Below are positions 26,866-35,569 of a stretch of DNA of 64,000 nt, piece by piece. Made by a program: the position numbers and the translations under genes. Positions within the stretch are counted from its first letter, which is position 1. Each line of letters opens with the position of its first letter. Origin of the DNA: Bin80 sp965220935. GTDB taxonomy: Bacteria; Bacteroidota; Rhodothermia; Rhodothermales; Bin80. The stretch is from NCBI GenBank assembly GCA_965220935.1, contig OZ244857.1, forward strand, positions 2,976,001 through 3,040,000, written 5' to 3'. A model generated the notes under the pieces. The model searched no databases and was not told the origin of the DNA. It saw nothing but the letters and a program-made list of their open reading frames with translations.

Positions 26866-27585
26866 TTACCTGTCTAAGCCGTTAGACAGGGGTAACGCTC
26901 CAAACCTACGCTGCCTTTTCTCAAATACACCCAACGCATCATCTAACTTCACTCCATTAAAATCAGGCCAGTAATCTGGGGTGAAGTATAGTTCTGCATA
27001 GGCACATTCCCACAGCAAAAAATCGCTCAGACGCTGCTCTCCACCAGTTCGGATTAGAAGATCTACATCTGGGACAGGGCAATCAGCATTATAGGCACGC
27101 ATCAGTGCGTGTAAAAAATCCCCATTCCCATTGTGACCGACGTGTTGCGCCGCACGTGTCAGTGAATCACGTGCAGAGTAGTCCAGGGCTAAACGCAGAT
27201 GTAGTGCCGTACCATGCATGGTTCGGGCTTCCGCACGAACGAGCGCCTGCAGAACAGGTTCAGGGAGGCGATCCCTTCGACCAATAACACTCAGACGAAT
27301 ATTTTGCCTGACACAATGAGCAGCTTGTGCTGGAAGTTGTGCGGCTAAAATACACATGAGCGCTTGAATCTCGCTTTGAGGTCGTCGCCAATTGTCAGAC
27401 GAAAAAGCGTATAAAGTAAGGGTATGGATTGAACGTTGAACTGCAACCTCAACCGTCTCTCTCAGGGAGCGAATTCCCGCATGATGGCCTGCTGAGCGGG
27501 GAAGATTTCGCTGATTCGCCCAGCGACCATTCCCATCCATGATGATGGCAACATGTAATGCATCCCCTGATGTCTCTGTCATCAT
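26866..27585 (-). CDS. uppS: Undecaprenyl diphosphate synthase (isoprenyl transferase)
   Basis: Cis-prenyltransferase that makes the C55 lipid carrier for peptidoglycan and other envelope polymers. The 239 residues contain 'VAIIMDGNGRWANQRNLPRS' (substrate Asp, Gly-Asn-Gly-Arg-Trp), 'HHAGIRSLRE', 'LTLYAFSSDNWRRP' and the C-terminal 'VDLLIRTGGEQRLSDFLLWECAYAELYF', all family signatures. Two adjacent start codons (27585 and 27582) are possible. bamA/cdsA are not adjacent. Confidence 0.96.
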   Translation of the reverse strand: MMTETSGDALHVAIIMDGNGRWANQRNLPRSAGHHAGIRSLRETVEVAVQRSIHTLTLYAFSSDNWRRPQSEIQALMCILAAQLPAQAAHCVRQNIRLSVIGRRDRLPEPVLQALVRAEARTMHGTALHLRLALDYSARDSLTRAAQHVGHNGNGDFLHALMRAYNADCPVPDVDLLIRTGGEQRLSDFLLWECAYAELYFTPDYWPDFNGVKLDDALGVFEKRQRRFGALPLSNGLDR

Positions 27586-27655
27586 GTAAGATATTTTTTA
27601 TTTAAGACAGCTATGGATGCATCCCCTACCGTAATTGATAAATGATTCGTTGTTT

Positions 27656-28006
27656 TCATCCTTCTGCTGAACCGTTCACAGACCGAGCGACCTTTAACAT
27701 GTGCTCCATTTGCTCGACATAGGTCAGAAGCGCTTTGCCCCCTTTGGAGGTGAGACGATATTCTGTCAGAGGCATCCTCCCCTGAAATGATTTGATACAT
27801 TTGATATAGCCCGCTTTTTCTAATTTTTGTGTATGCCGGCTCAAATTTCCGTCAGATGTGCTGAGAAGGACTTTGAGATCTCGAAAGCTTAGCGTCTCTC
27901 CCGCTGCCAGAGCACTCACAATTCCCAGCCGCACACGCGCATGAATCAAAGGATCAAGGTGTTCTTGCAATGCGCCCATAGAACGAACCAATGTTCTATC
28001 CACCAT
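27656..28006 (-). CDS. Winged-helix transcriptional regulator (HTH_34/MarR-like)
   Basis: From the ATG at 28006 the product is ~116 residues. It matches the HTH_34 winged-helix domain: 'LDPLIHARVRLGIVSALAAG', then 'TSDGNLSRHTQKLEKAGYI' (recognition helix) and the wing 'KSFQGRMPLTEYRLTSKGGKALL'. An upstream in-frame start (28051) lies inside the preceding gene and is less likely. It overlaps the membrane protein gene by 11 bp. Such regulator/membrane-protein pairs are common, and the regulator probably controls its own operon. Confidence 0.85.
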   Translation of the reverse strand: MVDRTLVRSMGALQEHLDPLIHARVRLGIVSALAAGETLSFRDLKVLLSTSDGNLSRHTQKLEKAGYIKCIKSFQGRMPLTEYRLTSKGGKALLTYVEQMEHMLKVARSVNGSAEG

Positions 28007-28604
28007 ATTTTTGAGCAATATAGAGCCCAAAACCAATATGTAGCCCCCCAAAACTCAATGCAAGCAATACATACATCCACTCAGGCGGAATAAACAGAGA
28101 AATGATTCCCATCATCATAAACGAAAGGCCAAGCAAAGGGATGACGCGAACACTGCTCGCCCCGCCTGTAATTGTACCTGCACCATAGAGTAGTAACCAT
28201 AATGTCGCTAAAATATCTAAATTACCAGCTTGCCATAGGGCAACGGTAAACAATAATCCAGCCACCATTGAAGGCGCAAGCGTGAGGATATACTTGCGAC
28301 CTGGTCCACTTGTCAGAGATACACCAGATTTTTGGGCCTTTCTATATAAGGTCCAGAGTCCAATAATCACAGCGATCGCCGCTTGAATAAACCAGACGAT
28401 CAAAGACGCATTCGGAGAATTCTGCACCGAAGCAATCCATGATGCAGGAAGTACGGTAAGCCCCACCACCACCATACCCCACCCAGGTACAGCTGTAAAT
28501 GAAGCAGAGCGCTCCATAACATTGCGAATAAACCGCAGATGCTCACTCGCCTGATTTTCTGGACTCTGATCTTGACGAGAAACTGGCCCGTGTTGAATAT
28601 GCAT
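27996..28604 (-). CDS. Membrane protein, partner of the HTH_34 regulator
   Basis: 202 residues with about five or six hydrophobic segments from residue ~45 onward ('GWGMVVVGLTVLPASWIASV', 'LIVWFIQAAIAVIIGLWTLY', 'LAPSMVAGLLFTVALW', 'VIPLLGLSFMMMGIISLFI', 'WMYVLLALSFGGLHIGFGL'). The N-terminal ~35 residues are polar and cytoplasmic-looking. No enzymatic motif is visible. The overlap with the regulator gene implies joint expression. Confidence 0.72.
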   Translation of the reverse strand: MHIQHGPVSRQDQSPENQASEHLRFIRNVMERSASFTAVPGWGMVVVGLTVLPASWIASVQNSPNASLIVWFIQAAIAVIIGLWTLYRKAQKSGVSLTSGPGRKYILTLAPSMVAGLLFTVALWQAGNLDILATLWLLLYGAGTITGGASSVRVIPLLGLSFMMMGIISLFIPPEWMYVLLALSFGGLHIGFGLYIAQKYGG

Positions 28605-28707
28605 GATACCTTTTACCGAAATAAAGTGCTTTATGTTGCAAAGTAACCTATTTTTTTTGAATCAATGATTGATCTCAAACCGTTAAACCACTGAAAAGAG
28701 CTCCAAG

Positions 28708-29841
28708 ATGAGTGTGATTGAAGACTTACCAACTCCCTGCCTGCTTATAGATGAGAAACGCATGGAGGCGAATCTTTCAAGAATGTCTGCTCTATCATCT
28801 GGAGTTCAAGTCCGCCCCCATATAAAAACGCACAAGTCAACTGAGCTGGCCAAGCGCCAGCTGTTACTCGGAGCCCATGGAATCACCGTCGCAAAGATTA
28901 GCGAAGCCGAAACATATGTCAACGGCCTCTTCACCGATGTGCGGATTGCCTACCCGCTCATAGGAAAATATCAATTGGAATGTGTCGCTACCCTCTCGGA
29001 TAAGGCGCATATCTCTTTTTGCATAGATTCATTTGTAGGAGCATATCGCGCGTCCAGTATATTCTCCAAAGTGGGGGTTGAAGTTGATGTCCTTATAGAA
29101 ATTGATACTGGGTATGGCCGGTGTGGGGTGCTCCATGATCATGATGATATCATAGAGATCGCATTGAAAATTCGCGAATTAGATGGCTTAAATCTATGCG
29201 GAATCTTAACCCACGAAGGACATGCCTACGACCTTGACACTAAGACGATCATGGCCCAGACGAGGGACCGCATGCTTGATGTCGCGATTCGACTCCATGA
29301 CGCTCTGACCATTGATCCAGAATCATTTGAAATCAGTATGGGCTCCACACCATCAATGAGTGTGTTTGAAAACAATCAGAAAGGCCCTTTTCAGATCACA
29401 GAAATCCGACCTGGAAACTATATCTTCAATGACTTGACTCAGGTTAATCTGGGCGTATGTTCTTTGGATGAATGCGCATTAACTGTCCTATCTACAGTGG
29501 TCAGCCATCATCGTACATCATTAGGGACAGAACGGTTTATCCTTGATGCTGGCCGTAAAGTGCTGACCAGTGATCTGATAGCCGATAATAATGAGTACGG
29601 GCGCATTCTCTATAATCCTCGGACGCGCACTGCTCACCCCCATGCGCGCTTAGTTGGATTATCCGAAGAGCATGGATGGGGCACCGTCCATGGTGGAAGC
29701 ACACTCAGTATTGGAGATCAAGTACAAATCATTCCAAATCATGCCTGCGTTGTCGTGAATATGGTAGATCATATGTTCCTGATCAATGGATCAGAGGTTC
29801 GTTCAAAAATCGCCGTTGATGCCCGGGGATGTGTTATTTAA
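28708..29841 (+). CDS. D-threonine aldolase / D-serine dehydratase-like PLP enzyme
   Basis: A 377-residue fold-type III PLP enzyme. The N-terminal alanine-racemase-like barrel has 'DLPTPCLLIDEKRMEANL' and the Schiff-base lysine in 'VRPHIKTHKSTELAKRQL' (~residues 35-50). The C-terminal domain has 'IIPNHACVVVNMVDHMFLI', the His/Cys metal-binding pair of the D-threonine aldolase/DSD1 family. It probably cleaves or dehydrates D-beta-hydroxy amino acids. An alcohol dehydrogenase gene follows 18 bp later, so the two may act in one catabolic route (inference). Confidence 0.85.
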   Translation: MSVIEDLPTPCLLIDEKRMEANLSRMSALSSGVQVRPHIKTHKSTELAKRQLLLGAHGITVAKISEAETYVNGLFTDVRIAYPLIGKYQLECVATLSDKAHISFCIDSFVGAYRASSIFSKVGVEVDVLIEIDTGYGRCGVLHDHDDIIEIALKIRELDGLNLCGILTHEGHAYDLDTKTIMAQTRDRMLDVAIRLHDALTIDPESFEISMGSTPSMSVFENNQKGPFQITEIRPGNYIFNDLTQVNLGVCSLDECALTVLSTVVSHHRTSLGTERFILDAGRKVLTSDLIADNNEYGRILYNPRTRTAHPHARLVGLSEEHGWGTVHGGSTLSIGDQVQIIPNHACVVVNMVDHMFLINGSEVRSKIAVDARGCVI

Positions 29842-29859
29842 CTTGTTGATGGTCTGCTC

Positions 29860-30891
29860 ATGCAAGCAATCATGAAATTAGCTAAAGGGATTGGCAATAT
29901 TGAACTATGTGATATTGATGAACCAATCCCTGAATTTGGTCAGGTGAAGTTAAAAGTTCATGCTGCTGGTCTGTGTGAATCGGACTTACATCTCTATCAT
30001 GGCCGACTCAAGTTCAGCCCTCCAGTTGTGATGGGTCATGAGATTGCCGGCGAAGTTGTTGAAGTAGGGCCGGGGGTACCTGATATCCTCCTCGGCGCAC
30101 GTGTTTCTCCAGAGATCGTTCTTCAATCTAATCCATCTTGTAGTGCAGATAGACTCCACCTTGATCAACACACGCTTGGCCGTACGATTGATGGAGGGTT
30201 TGCAGAATTTCTGGCTGTTTCAGCTCAGAACTTGCATCAAATACCCGAGTCTATTTCCTACCGAGAAGGTGCACTTACCGAACCACTTGCCCGTGTGATT
30301 GAAACCATCATATTGAGTACTCCAACAGTACGTTCAGGAGACTTAGCCGTCATTGCTGGTTCAGGAACCATCGGGCTCCTGACGCTCCAAATCCTCAAAG
30401 CGAGCCACGCCACTATCGTCATGATCAGCACGCATGAAGACTCATATCGCCTGTCTGTAGCCCAAGATTTGGGCGCCGATTACTTTGTGAATATGGAAAT
30501 CCGAGATCTGCGGGCCCTGATTCAAGATGTATCCATTGAAGGGCTTGGGGCTGATGTCGTTTATGAGTGTTCAGGTTTAGAGAATGCATCACAAGAGTTA
30601 TTACATCTTGTCCGTCCCCACGGACGATATGTGCAAATGGTGCGATTTGCAGAATCAATCAACTGGGACATGAATCTGGTATCTTCAAAGCAACTCATCG
30701 TCACCGGTGGTACTGCATCCACACCCGAATCATGGATCAGGGCCATCCGACTCATGAAAAGCGGTGCAGTGAAAACTCGACCTCTTTTAACGCATGACTT
30801 CACACTTTCTCAATGGGAACAGGCCTTCACCACTGTTGATCACAACTGTGGAATCAAAGCTTTATTTCGCCCCCATTACGAAAAGATCTGA
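29860..30891 (+). CDS. Zinc-dependent medium-chain alcohol dehydrogenase family protein
   Basis: 343 residues of the MDR family. The catalytic zinc region is visible ('AAGLCESDLHLYHG' with Cys ~38 and 'VVMGHEIAGEVVEVG' with His-Glu ~63). The Rossmann part is weakly marked by 'GDLAVIAGSGTIGLLTLQIL' (~165). The structural-zinc lobe is unusual: the usual four closely spaced cysteines are reduced to one (in 'NPSCSADRLH'), so only the catalytic zinc may be kept. It resembles threonine/sorbitol/galactitol dehydrogenases; the substrate is not known. Confidence 0.8.
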   Translation: MQAIMKLAKGIGNIELCDIDEPIPEFGQVKLKVHAAGLCESDLHLYHGRLKFSPPVVMGHEIAGEVVEVGPGVPDILLGARVSPEIVLQSNPSCSADRLHLDQHTLGRTIDGGFAEFLAVSAQNLHQIPESISYREGALTEPLARVIETIILSTPTVRSGDLAVIAGSGTIGLLTLQILKASHATIVMISTHEDSYRLSVAQDLGADYFVNMEIRDLRALIQDVSIEGLGADVVYECSGLENASQELLHLVRPHGRYVQMVRFAESINWDMNLVSSKQLIVTGGTASTPESWIRAIRLMKSGAVKTRPLLTHDFTLSQWEQAFTTVDHNCGIKALFRPHYEKI

Positions 30892-30961
30892 TCGTTAAAT
30901 GGATCAATTATTAACTTATGGCGTTGTACTGATCCGCATGAAAGGAACCTGTTCTTGATCC

Positions 30962-32218
30962 ATGGTTGATCACTCACTCGGACTTATTGGGCTTCACTAT
31001 AAGGCTGCACCAGTCGCAATCAGAGAGCAGATCACTCCTCTTCCAAAACAGAAACTGAATTTTTTTGCAGAAGCCAGAGCATCACTTGATGGACTTGTGG
31101 TCCTCTCCACTTGTAACCGAGTTGAGTTTTATGGTCATGCGCAAGGCCATGTGCGCGCAACTGATCAATTATATTCTTTGCTTGATCAATCTTTTGATAT
31201 AGCGGTTGCTAACCGTTACTTCCATATAAAGCAGGCACAAGACGTGCCCCACCACCTTATGCGTGTCGCCTGTGGAATTGATTCAATGGTTTTAGGAGAA
31301 TCTCAGATTCTGGGGCAGGTTCAAGACAGTTTGCAGTACTCCGAGTCTGCGTCACTGATTAGCCCAGAACTAAGTACTATTTTTAAGGCAGCGATAAAGG
31401 CGGGTAAGCGTGCACGAAAAGACACCGATCTCGGAAAATTTTCAGTCAGTATTGCCTCACTTGCAATTGATCGTATCCTTGATCAATTAGGATCATTGCA
31501 TGATCTTCATGTGGTCGTGATTGGTTCGGGCAAAATGGGACAGCTCTCTGGTAAGATTTTACAGAAAAAAACAACGGCCAAACTCACATTTGTCAATCGT
31601 AACCATCAACGTGCTCAGGAATTGGCTGTTGATGCCTGTGCTCAAGCCGTTCCTATTGAAGATCTCCGAGACGCTATTTCTGGTGCAGATGTTGTCATCA
31701 GTGCAACCGATGCTCCTCACATCATTCTTGGTCCAGAACATATTACATCACGTAATGCACGCCCTCTCCTACTGGTTGACCTTGCGGTTCCAAGAGATAT
31801 AGATCCATTCCTCGCAGAGTTGAATGATGTGTCGCTAATGGGTATTGATCACCTCAACCATGATATCGCGCAATCACGCGCTGCGCGTCTATCCGAAGTG
31901 CCCAGTGTTGAGTCCATCATTGAAAAAGAACTTGAATTGCTTGACCAGCGCCTTGAAATGTTGTCGGTTGAGCCGCTTATTACCGCTCTGAGACAAAAAG
32001 CCGAATCTATTCGACAGATAGAATTTAATAGAATTCTTGAAGAACTTGGGCCACTTCACCCCGATATGACCCAAAAAATTGAGTCCTTTTCTAATGCATT
32101 AGTCAACAAAATTCTTCATGAGCCGACACTGAATCTCAGACATGGGGATCATGAGGTTACTCCACATTTAGTTGAACATCTTTTTGGCTTGAGTGACGTT
32201 GCATTAAAGAAAGAATGA
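30962..32218 (+). CDS. hemA: Glutamyl-tRNA reductase
   Basis: First committed step of C5-pathway haem synthesis: Glu-tRNA to glutamate-1-semialdehyde with NADPH. The 418 residues contain 'LVVLSTCNRVEFYGHA' with the catalytic Cys (~50). Also visible are 'RVACGIDSMVLGESQILGQV' (~100-118), the NADPH-binding 'VVVIGSGKMGQLSGKIL' (~182) and the C-terminal dimerisation helix region. It is the first gene of an eight-gene haem operon and its ATGA overlap couples it to hemC. hemL is not in the window. Confidence 0.96.
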   Translation: MVDHSLGLIGLHYKAAPVAIREQITPLPKQKLNFFAEARASLDGLVVLSTCNRVEFYGHAQGHVRATDQLYSLLDQSFDIAVANRYFHIKQAQDVPHHLMRVACGIDSMVLGESQILGQVQDSLQYSESASLISPELSTIFKAAIKAGKRARKDTDLGKFSVSIASLAIDRILDQLGSLHDLHVVVIGSGKMGQLSGKILQKKTTAKLTFVNRNHQRAQELAVDACAQAVPIEDLRDAISGADVVISATDAPHIILGPEHITSRNARPLLLVDLAVPRDIDPFLAELNDVSLMGIDHLNHDIAQSRAARLSEVPSVESIIEKELELLDQRLEMLSVEPLITALRQKAESIRQIEFNRILEELGPLHPDMTQKIESFSNALVNKILHEPTLNLRHGDHEVTPHLVEHLFGLSDVALKKE

Positions 32219-33117
32219 GACAGTTACGGGTAGGCACTCGCCGCTCGCGTCTGGCAAAAACTCAAACCTATGAGGTCATCCAGAAGTTGAGAACTATCCA
32301 CCCTCAACTGGATATTCAAATTCTTGAGTTCTCCAGCTTAGGCGATCAAACGTCTGGCCCTCTTCCCACGACTAACCCTGGACTATTTACGAGCTCTTTA
32401 GAGCGCCCATTGATGGATGGACAAATTGATTTTGTTGTGCACTCTCTGAAAGATCTTCCCACCAAAGAACCACATGAACTCGTTGTTGCAGCAACCCCAG
32501 CGCGACGCTCCGCATTTGATGTTCTGGTAACCGCCAATGGGCTATCTATAGACCAATTGCCAGAGGGCAGCTCAGTCGGGACATCAAGTCTGCGTCGGAC
32601 GGCCCAACTTCTATCAATTCGTTCCGATCTAAACATTGAACTACTTCGCGGAAATGTGGACACGCGCGTTGAGAAAATACTGGATCATGCACTTGCGGCC
32701 GCTGTACTTGCAGAGGCGGGCCTACAAAGGCTCAAGATTGCCTCAGCCCTTCTACACCGTGTCCCAATGACCCTCATGCTTCCTGCCCCCGCCCAGGGAG
32801 CACTGGCCGTTCAGTGCCGTAAAAATGATTTAACGACTGTAAACTTTCTCAAATCCATTGATTGTCCCTATACCCGCGCGACAACTACGGCTGAGCGTAC
32901 TTTTCTTGCCTTCACCGGAGGAGGGTGTTTAGTTCCCATCGCCGCCCACGCAACGTATCATGATCATCAGATGCATTTGCGGGGAGAAATATTTTCTACT
33001 GATGGTCAACAAAAGATTTCTGTGTCTGAAACTGGGGCAAACCCTGTCACCTTGGGGCAACATCTCGCACAAAAGGCCATTGATATGGGCGCCGAAAAAC
33101 TCTTGAATCGTGAATAA
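32215..33117 (+). CDS. hemC: Porphobilinogen deaminase (hydroxymethylbilane synthase)
   Basis: Joins four porphobilinogens into hydroxymethylbilane. The 300-residue protein has 'LRVGTRRSRLAKTQT' at the start. It also has 'DFVVHSLKDLPTKEP' (~75-90), 'SVGTSSLRRTAQLLSIRSDL' (~120), 'LLRGNVDTRVEKIL' (~143) and the dipyrromethane-cofactor cysteine in 'AFTGGGCLVPIAAHA' (~240). It overlaps hemA by 4 bp and hemD by 8 bp. Confidence 0.96.
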   Translation: MRQLRVGTRRSRLAKTQTYEVIQKLRTIHPQLDIQILEFSSLGDQTSGPLPTTNPGLFTSSLERPLMDGQIDFVVHSLKDLPTKEPHELVVAATPARRSAFDVLVTANGLSIDQLPEGSSVGTSSLRRTAQLLSIRSDLNIELLRGNVDTRVEKILDHALAAAVLAEAGLQRLKIASALLHRVPMTLMLPAPAQGALAVQCRKNDLTTVNFLKSIDCPYTRATTTAERTFLAFTGGGCLVPIAAHATYHDHQMHLRGEIFSTDGQQKISVSETGANPVTLGQHLAQKAIDMGAEKLLNRE

Positions 33118-33859
33118 TCCATTATCTGGTAAACGAATTGCAGTGACGCGCCCCGCGCCTCAATCTGTCAACATGTGTCAAATGCTCAGAGAGCGCGGTG
33201 CAGTGATCATTGAGTTTCCAACCATCCGTATTGAACCTGCCTCAAACCCTCAACCTCTTGAAGACGCCTTCTCAAAACTTGAATCATTTGACCGTGTTAT
33301 CTTTACTAGCGTCAATGGCGTGAACCATAGCTGGAGCTACGTCACCCTTCCATGGCCTACATCCGTAAAAATTGCTGCGATCGGACCCGCCACTGCTGCT
33401 GCACTTCGCCTCCGAAATGTGACACCAGATGTTGTACCATCAGAGTATATTGCGGAAGCGTTGGTGTCATCTCTGGGACCTGTCAATCAACAATCCATCC
33501 TCTTACCTCGGGCATCCAAAACTCGACCAGCCCTCGCGCATCTGCTTCAACAAGGTGGAGCGCATGTGACGTGCGTGGAGGCTTACGAAACCCATCTGAA
33601 CCACCCATCAAACTCAGCGTATGCTGCACTTATGCGTGGGGTTGATGTCGTGACCTTTACAAGCGGTTCTACTGTTGATGGATTTCTCAAGTTGACATCT
33701 GATTTGAATTTATCTGTGACAGTGGCGTGTATCGGGCCTATCACAGCTCAAGTTGCGACCGACGCTGGGCTTGATGTCCATATCATCGCTGATACCTATA
33801 CCTCCGAGGGACTTGTAACTGCCATTGAACATTATTTTGAACAACTTCAACCAATATAA
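33110..33859 (+). CDS. hemD: Uroporphyrinogen-III synthase
   Basis: Cyclises hydroxymethylbilane with inversion of ring D. The 249-residue product has the weakly conserved HemD pattern: 'GKRIAVTRPAPQSVNMCQML' at the start, 'FDRVIFTSVNGVNHSW' (~62) and 'KIAAIGPATAAALR' (~88). The C-terminal half repeats the pattern with 'VDVVTFTSGSTVDGFLKL' (~178) and 'VACIGPITAQVATDAG' (~205). The start is GTG at 33110 and overlaps hemC. The position between hemC and hemB supports the call. Confidence 0.92.
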   Translation: MNNPLSGKRIAVTRPAPQSVNMCQMLRERGAVIIEFPTIRIEPASNPQPLEDAFSKLESFDRVIFTSVNGVNHSWSYVTLPWPTSVKIAAIGPATAAALRLRNVTPDVVPSEYIAEALVSSLGPVNQQSILLPRASKTRPALAHLLQQGGAHVTCVEAYETHLNHPSNSAYAALMRGVDVVTFTSGSTVDGFLKLTSDLNLSVTVACIGPITAQVATDAGLDVHIIADTYTSEGLVTAIEHYFEQLQPI

Positions 33860-34817
33860 ACGACTCAGGCGACTACGTATGACAGATGCGATTCGCCGAA
33901 TGGTGCGAGAGACCCGCCTGTCCCCACAAGATCTGATTTATCCGATCTTTGTGACGCGTTCAAGCCCAGGGCCTATCACCACTATGCCTGATGTCTACCG
34001 ATATACAAGTCAAGAAGCTGTAGAGGTCGCCCATCGCAGTGCAGACGCAGGAATCAGCGGCTTGATTCTCTTTGGCATCCCAGAGTCTAAAGATGAAACT
34101 GCCTCTCAAGCTCTATCTAGTTCTGGAATTATCGCTGAAACCGTTGCGGCCATCAAGAGTGAGGGACTTAATCTGGTCATCATAACGGATGTCTGCGTTT
34201 GCTCCTATATGGCTCATGGCCACTGTGGCATCATCAATGATCAAGTTGTTTCAAACGATGCGACACTCCCTGTATTAGCTGAAATGGCCAAGATCCATGC
34301 TGATAGTGGGGCAGATATTGTTGCTCCAAGCGCGATGATGGATCATCAAGTCCATGCCATACGTGAAAAACTTGATGCCTCTGGTCATGAGCATGTTTCA
34401 ATCCTTTCATACAGTGTCAAGTATGCATCCTCCTTTTATGGCCCGTTCCGTGATGCAGCGGGTGGAGCCCCGGCATTTGGTGACCGTAAAACTCACCAAA
34501 TGGACTGTGCAAATAGCGTTGAAGCGCTTCGCGAAGTTGACTCGGATATCGCCGAAGGGGCGGACATGGTTATGGTCAAGCCTGCCCTCGCTTATCTAGA
34601 TGTCATTCACATGATCCACCACCAACGCCCACAGATCCCGCTGATCGCCTATAATGTGAGTGGGGAATACTCCATGTTAAAAGCCGCAGCGCAACAAGGC
34701 TATTTAGATGAAGCGACGGTTGTTCTGGAAGTGCTGACCAGTATGCGCCGTGCAGGTAGCCAAAGTGTGATTACCTATCACGCGTTAGATGCTGCCAGCT
34801 GGCTTGAAAATATCTAA
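33825..34817 (+). CDS. hemB: Porphobilinogen synthase (delta-aminolevulinic acid dehydratase)
   Basis: Condenses two aminolevulinate molecules. 'RLRRLRMTDAIRRMVRETRL' is the typical HemB N-terminus. The metal region 'VITDVCVCSYMAHGHCG' (~120) has the cysteine-rich zinc pattern. The active-site lysines lie in 'ILSYSVKYASSFYGPFRDAA' (~200) and 'ADMVMVKPALAYLD' (~250). The start is uncertain: TTG 33825, TTG 33837 or ATG 33879. The conserved RLRR segment before the ATG favours one of the upstream starts, which overlap hemD. Confidence 0.95.
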   Translation: MNIILNNFNQYKRLRRLRMTDAIRRMVRETRLSPQDLIYPIFVTRSSPGPITTMPDVYRYTSQEAVEVAHRSADAGISGLILFGIPESKDETASQALSSSGIIAETVAAIKSEGLNLVIITDVCVCSYMAHGHCGIINDQVVSNDATLPVLAEMAKIHADSGADIVAPSAMMDHQVHAIREKLDASGHEHVSILSYSVKYASSFYGPFRDAAGGAPAFGDRKTHQMDCANSVEALREVDSDIAEGADMVMVKPALAYLDVIHMIHHQRPQIPLIAYNVSGEYSMLKAAAQQGYLDEATVVLEVLTSMRRAGSQSVITYHALDAASWLENI

Positions 34818-34821
34818 CTCC

Positions 34822-35559
34822 ATGGCCATTGATATCCAAGAAAAGCGGAGTGGCGGCGTTGAGATTCGTGAACGCGGCACAGATGCTCAGGGAAAAACAA
34901 TCTACTCTGACCGACGCCTCTACATGCAGTTACTGGTTTTCACTGGACTCAATAGAGCGCAGAGTGATCTCTGTGCTGAGCTAAATGAGGCGGAGTTCTG
35001 CGGTGCAATGTATAGTAATCTTCATGACCCAGATGGACTTGGACTTCTGACGGTATCTGAAGATCCTCAATTCTTTGTGTCCACGCTTCTTGACTTTTTG
35101 CGCTGCTCGCGCTTTAATCGCCTACAATGTCGCACTGAGTGGACGATGATAGGCCGAACGTACTCCATCGGCTATGAGCAGGATCTTGACGAAGCTTTAG
35201 TTGAGCGGCCTCGCAGGGTTGTGTGTAATCCAATGTGGCCATGGGCGATTTGGTATCCTGTTCGCCGCTCTGGAGATTTTGAATTGCTGAGCACAGAAGA
35301 TCGAAGAAAGATTCTCATGGAGCATGGTGGTATAGGACTTGCCTATGGTCGCAGTGATCATGCCCACGATATACGACTTGCTTGCCACGGACTTGATCAA
35401 AATGATAATGACTTTGTCATTGGAATCTTAGGACATCATCTTCATCCTTTATCTGCACTGATTGAGCGAATGCGCAAAACCCAACAAACCTCTCGGTATC
35501 TCACTAATCTGGGGCCGTTCTTTGTGGGCCATGCACTGTGGCAATCCCCACTTGCCTAA
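34822..35559 (+). CDS. hemQ: HemQ-type coproheme decarboxylase (chlorite dismutase family)
   Basis: From ATG 34822 the product is 245 residues of the chlorite-dismutase-like family. Near the predicted active site it has 'WYPVRRSGDF' with Tyr145, which lines up with the catalytic YP[MV]xxR tyrosine of HemQ. 'RRKILMEHGGIGLAYG' supplies the proximal haem His (~168). 'SRYLTNLGPFFVGHAL' matches the conserved C-terminal end. HemQ converts coproheme to haem b in the coproporphyrin-dependent pathway. It sits between hemB and hemE in the operon, 4 bp after hemB, which supports a haem-synthesis role rather than chlorite detoxification. Confidence 0.88.
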   Translation: MAIDIQEKRSGGVEIRERGTDAQGKTIYSDRRLYMQLLVFTGLNRAQSDLCAELNEAEFCGAMYSNLHDPDGLGLLTVSEDPQFFVSTLLDFLRCSRFNRLQCRTEWTMIGRTYSIGYEQDLDEALVERPRRVVCNPMWPWAIWYPVRRSGDFELLSTEDRRKILMEHGGIGLAYGRSDHAHDIRLACHGLDQNDNDFVIGILGHHLHPLSALIERMRKTQQTSRYLTNLGPFFVGHALWQSPLA

Positions 35560-35569
35560 TTGATCTTTG

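Noticed and set aside
34822..35559. Chlorite dismutase detoxification role
   Set aside because: Position inside the haem operon and the HemQ-type Tyr145 context favour coproheme decarboxylase.
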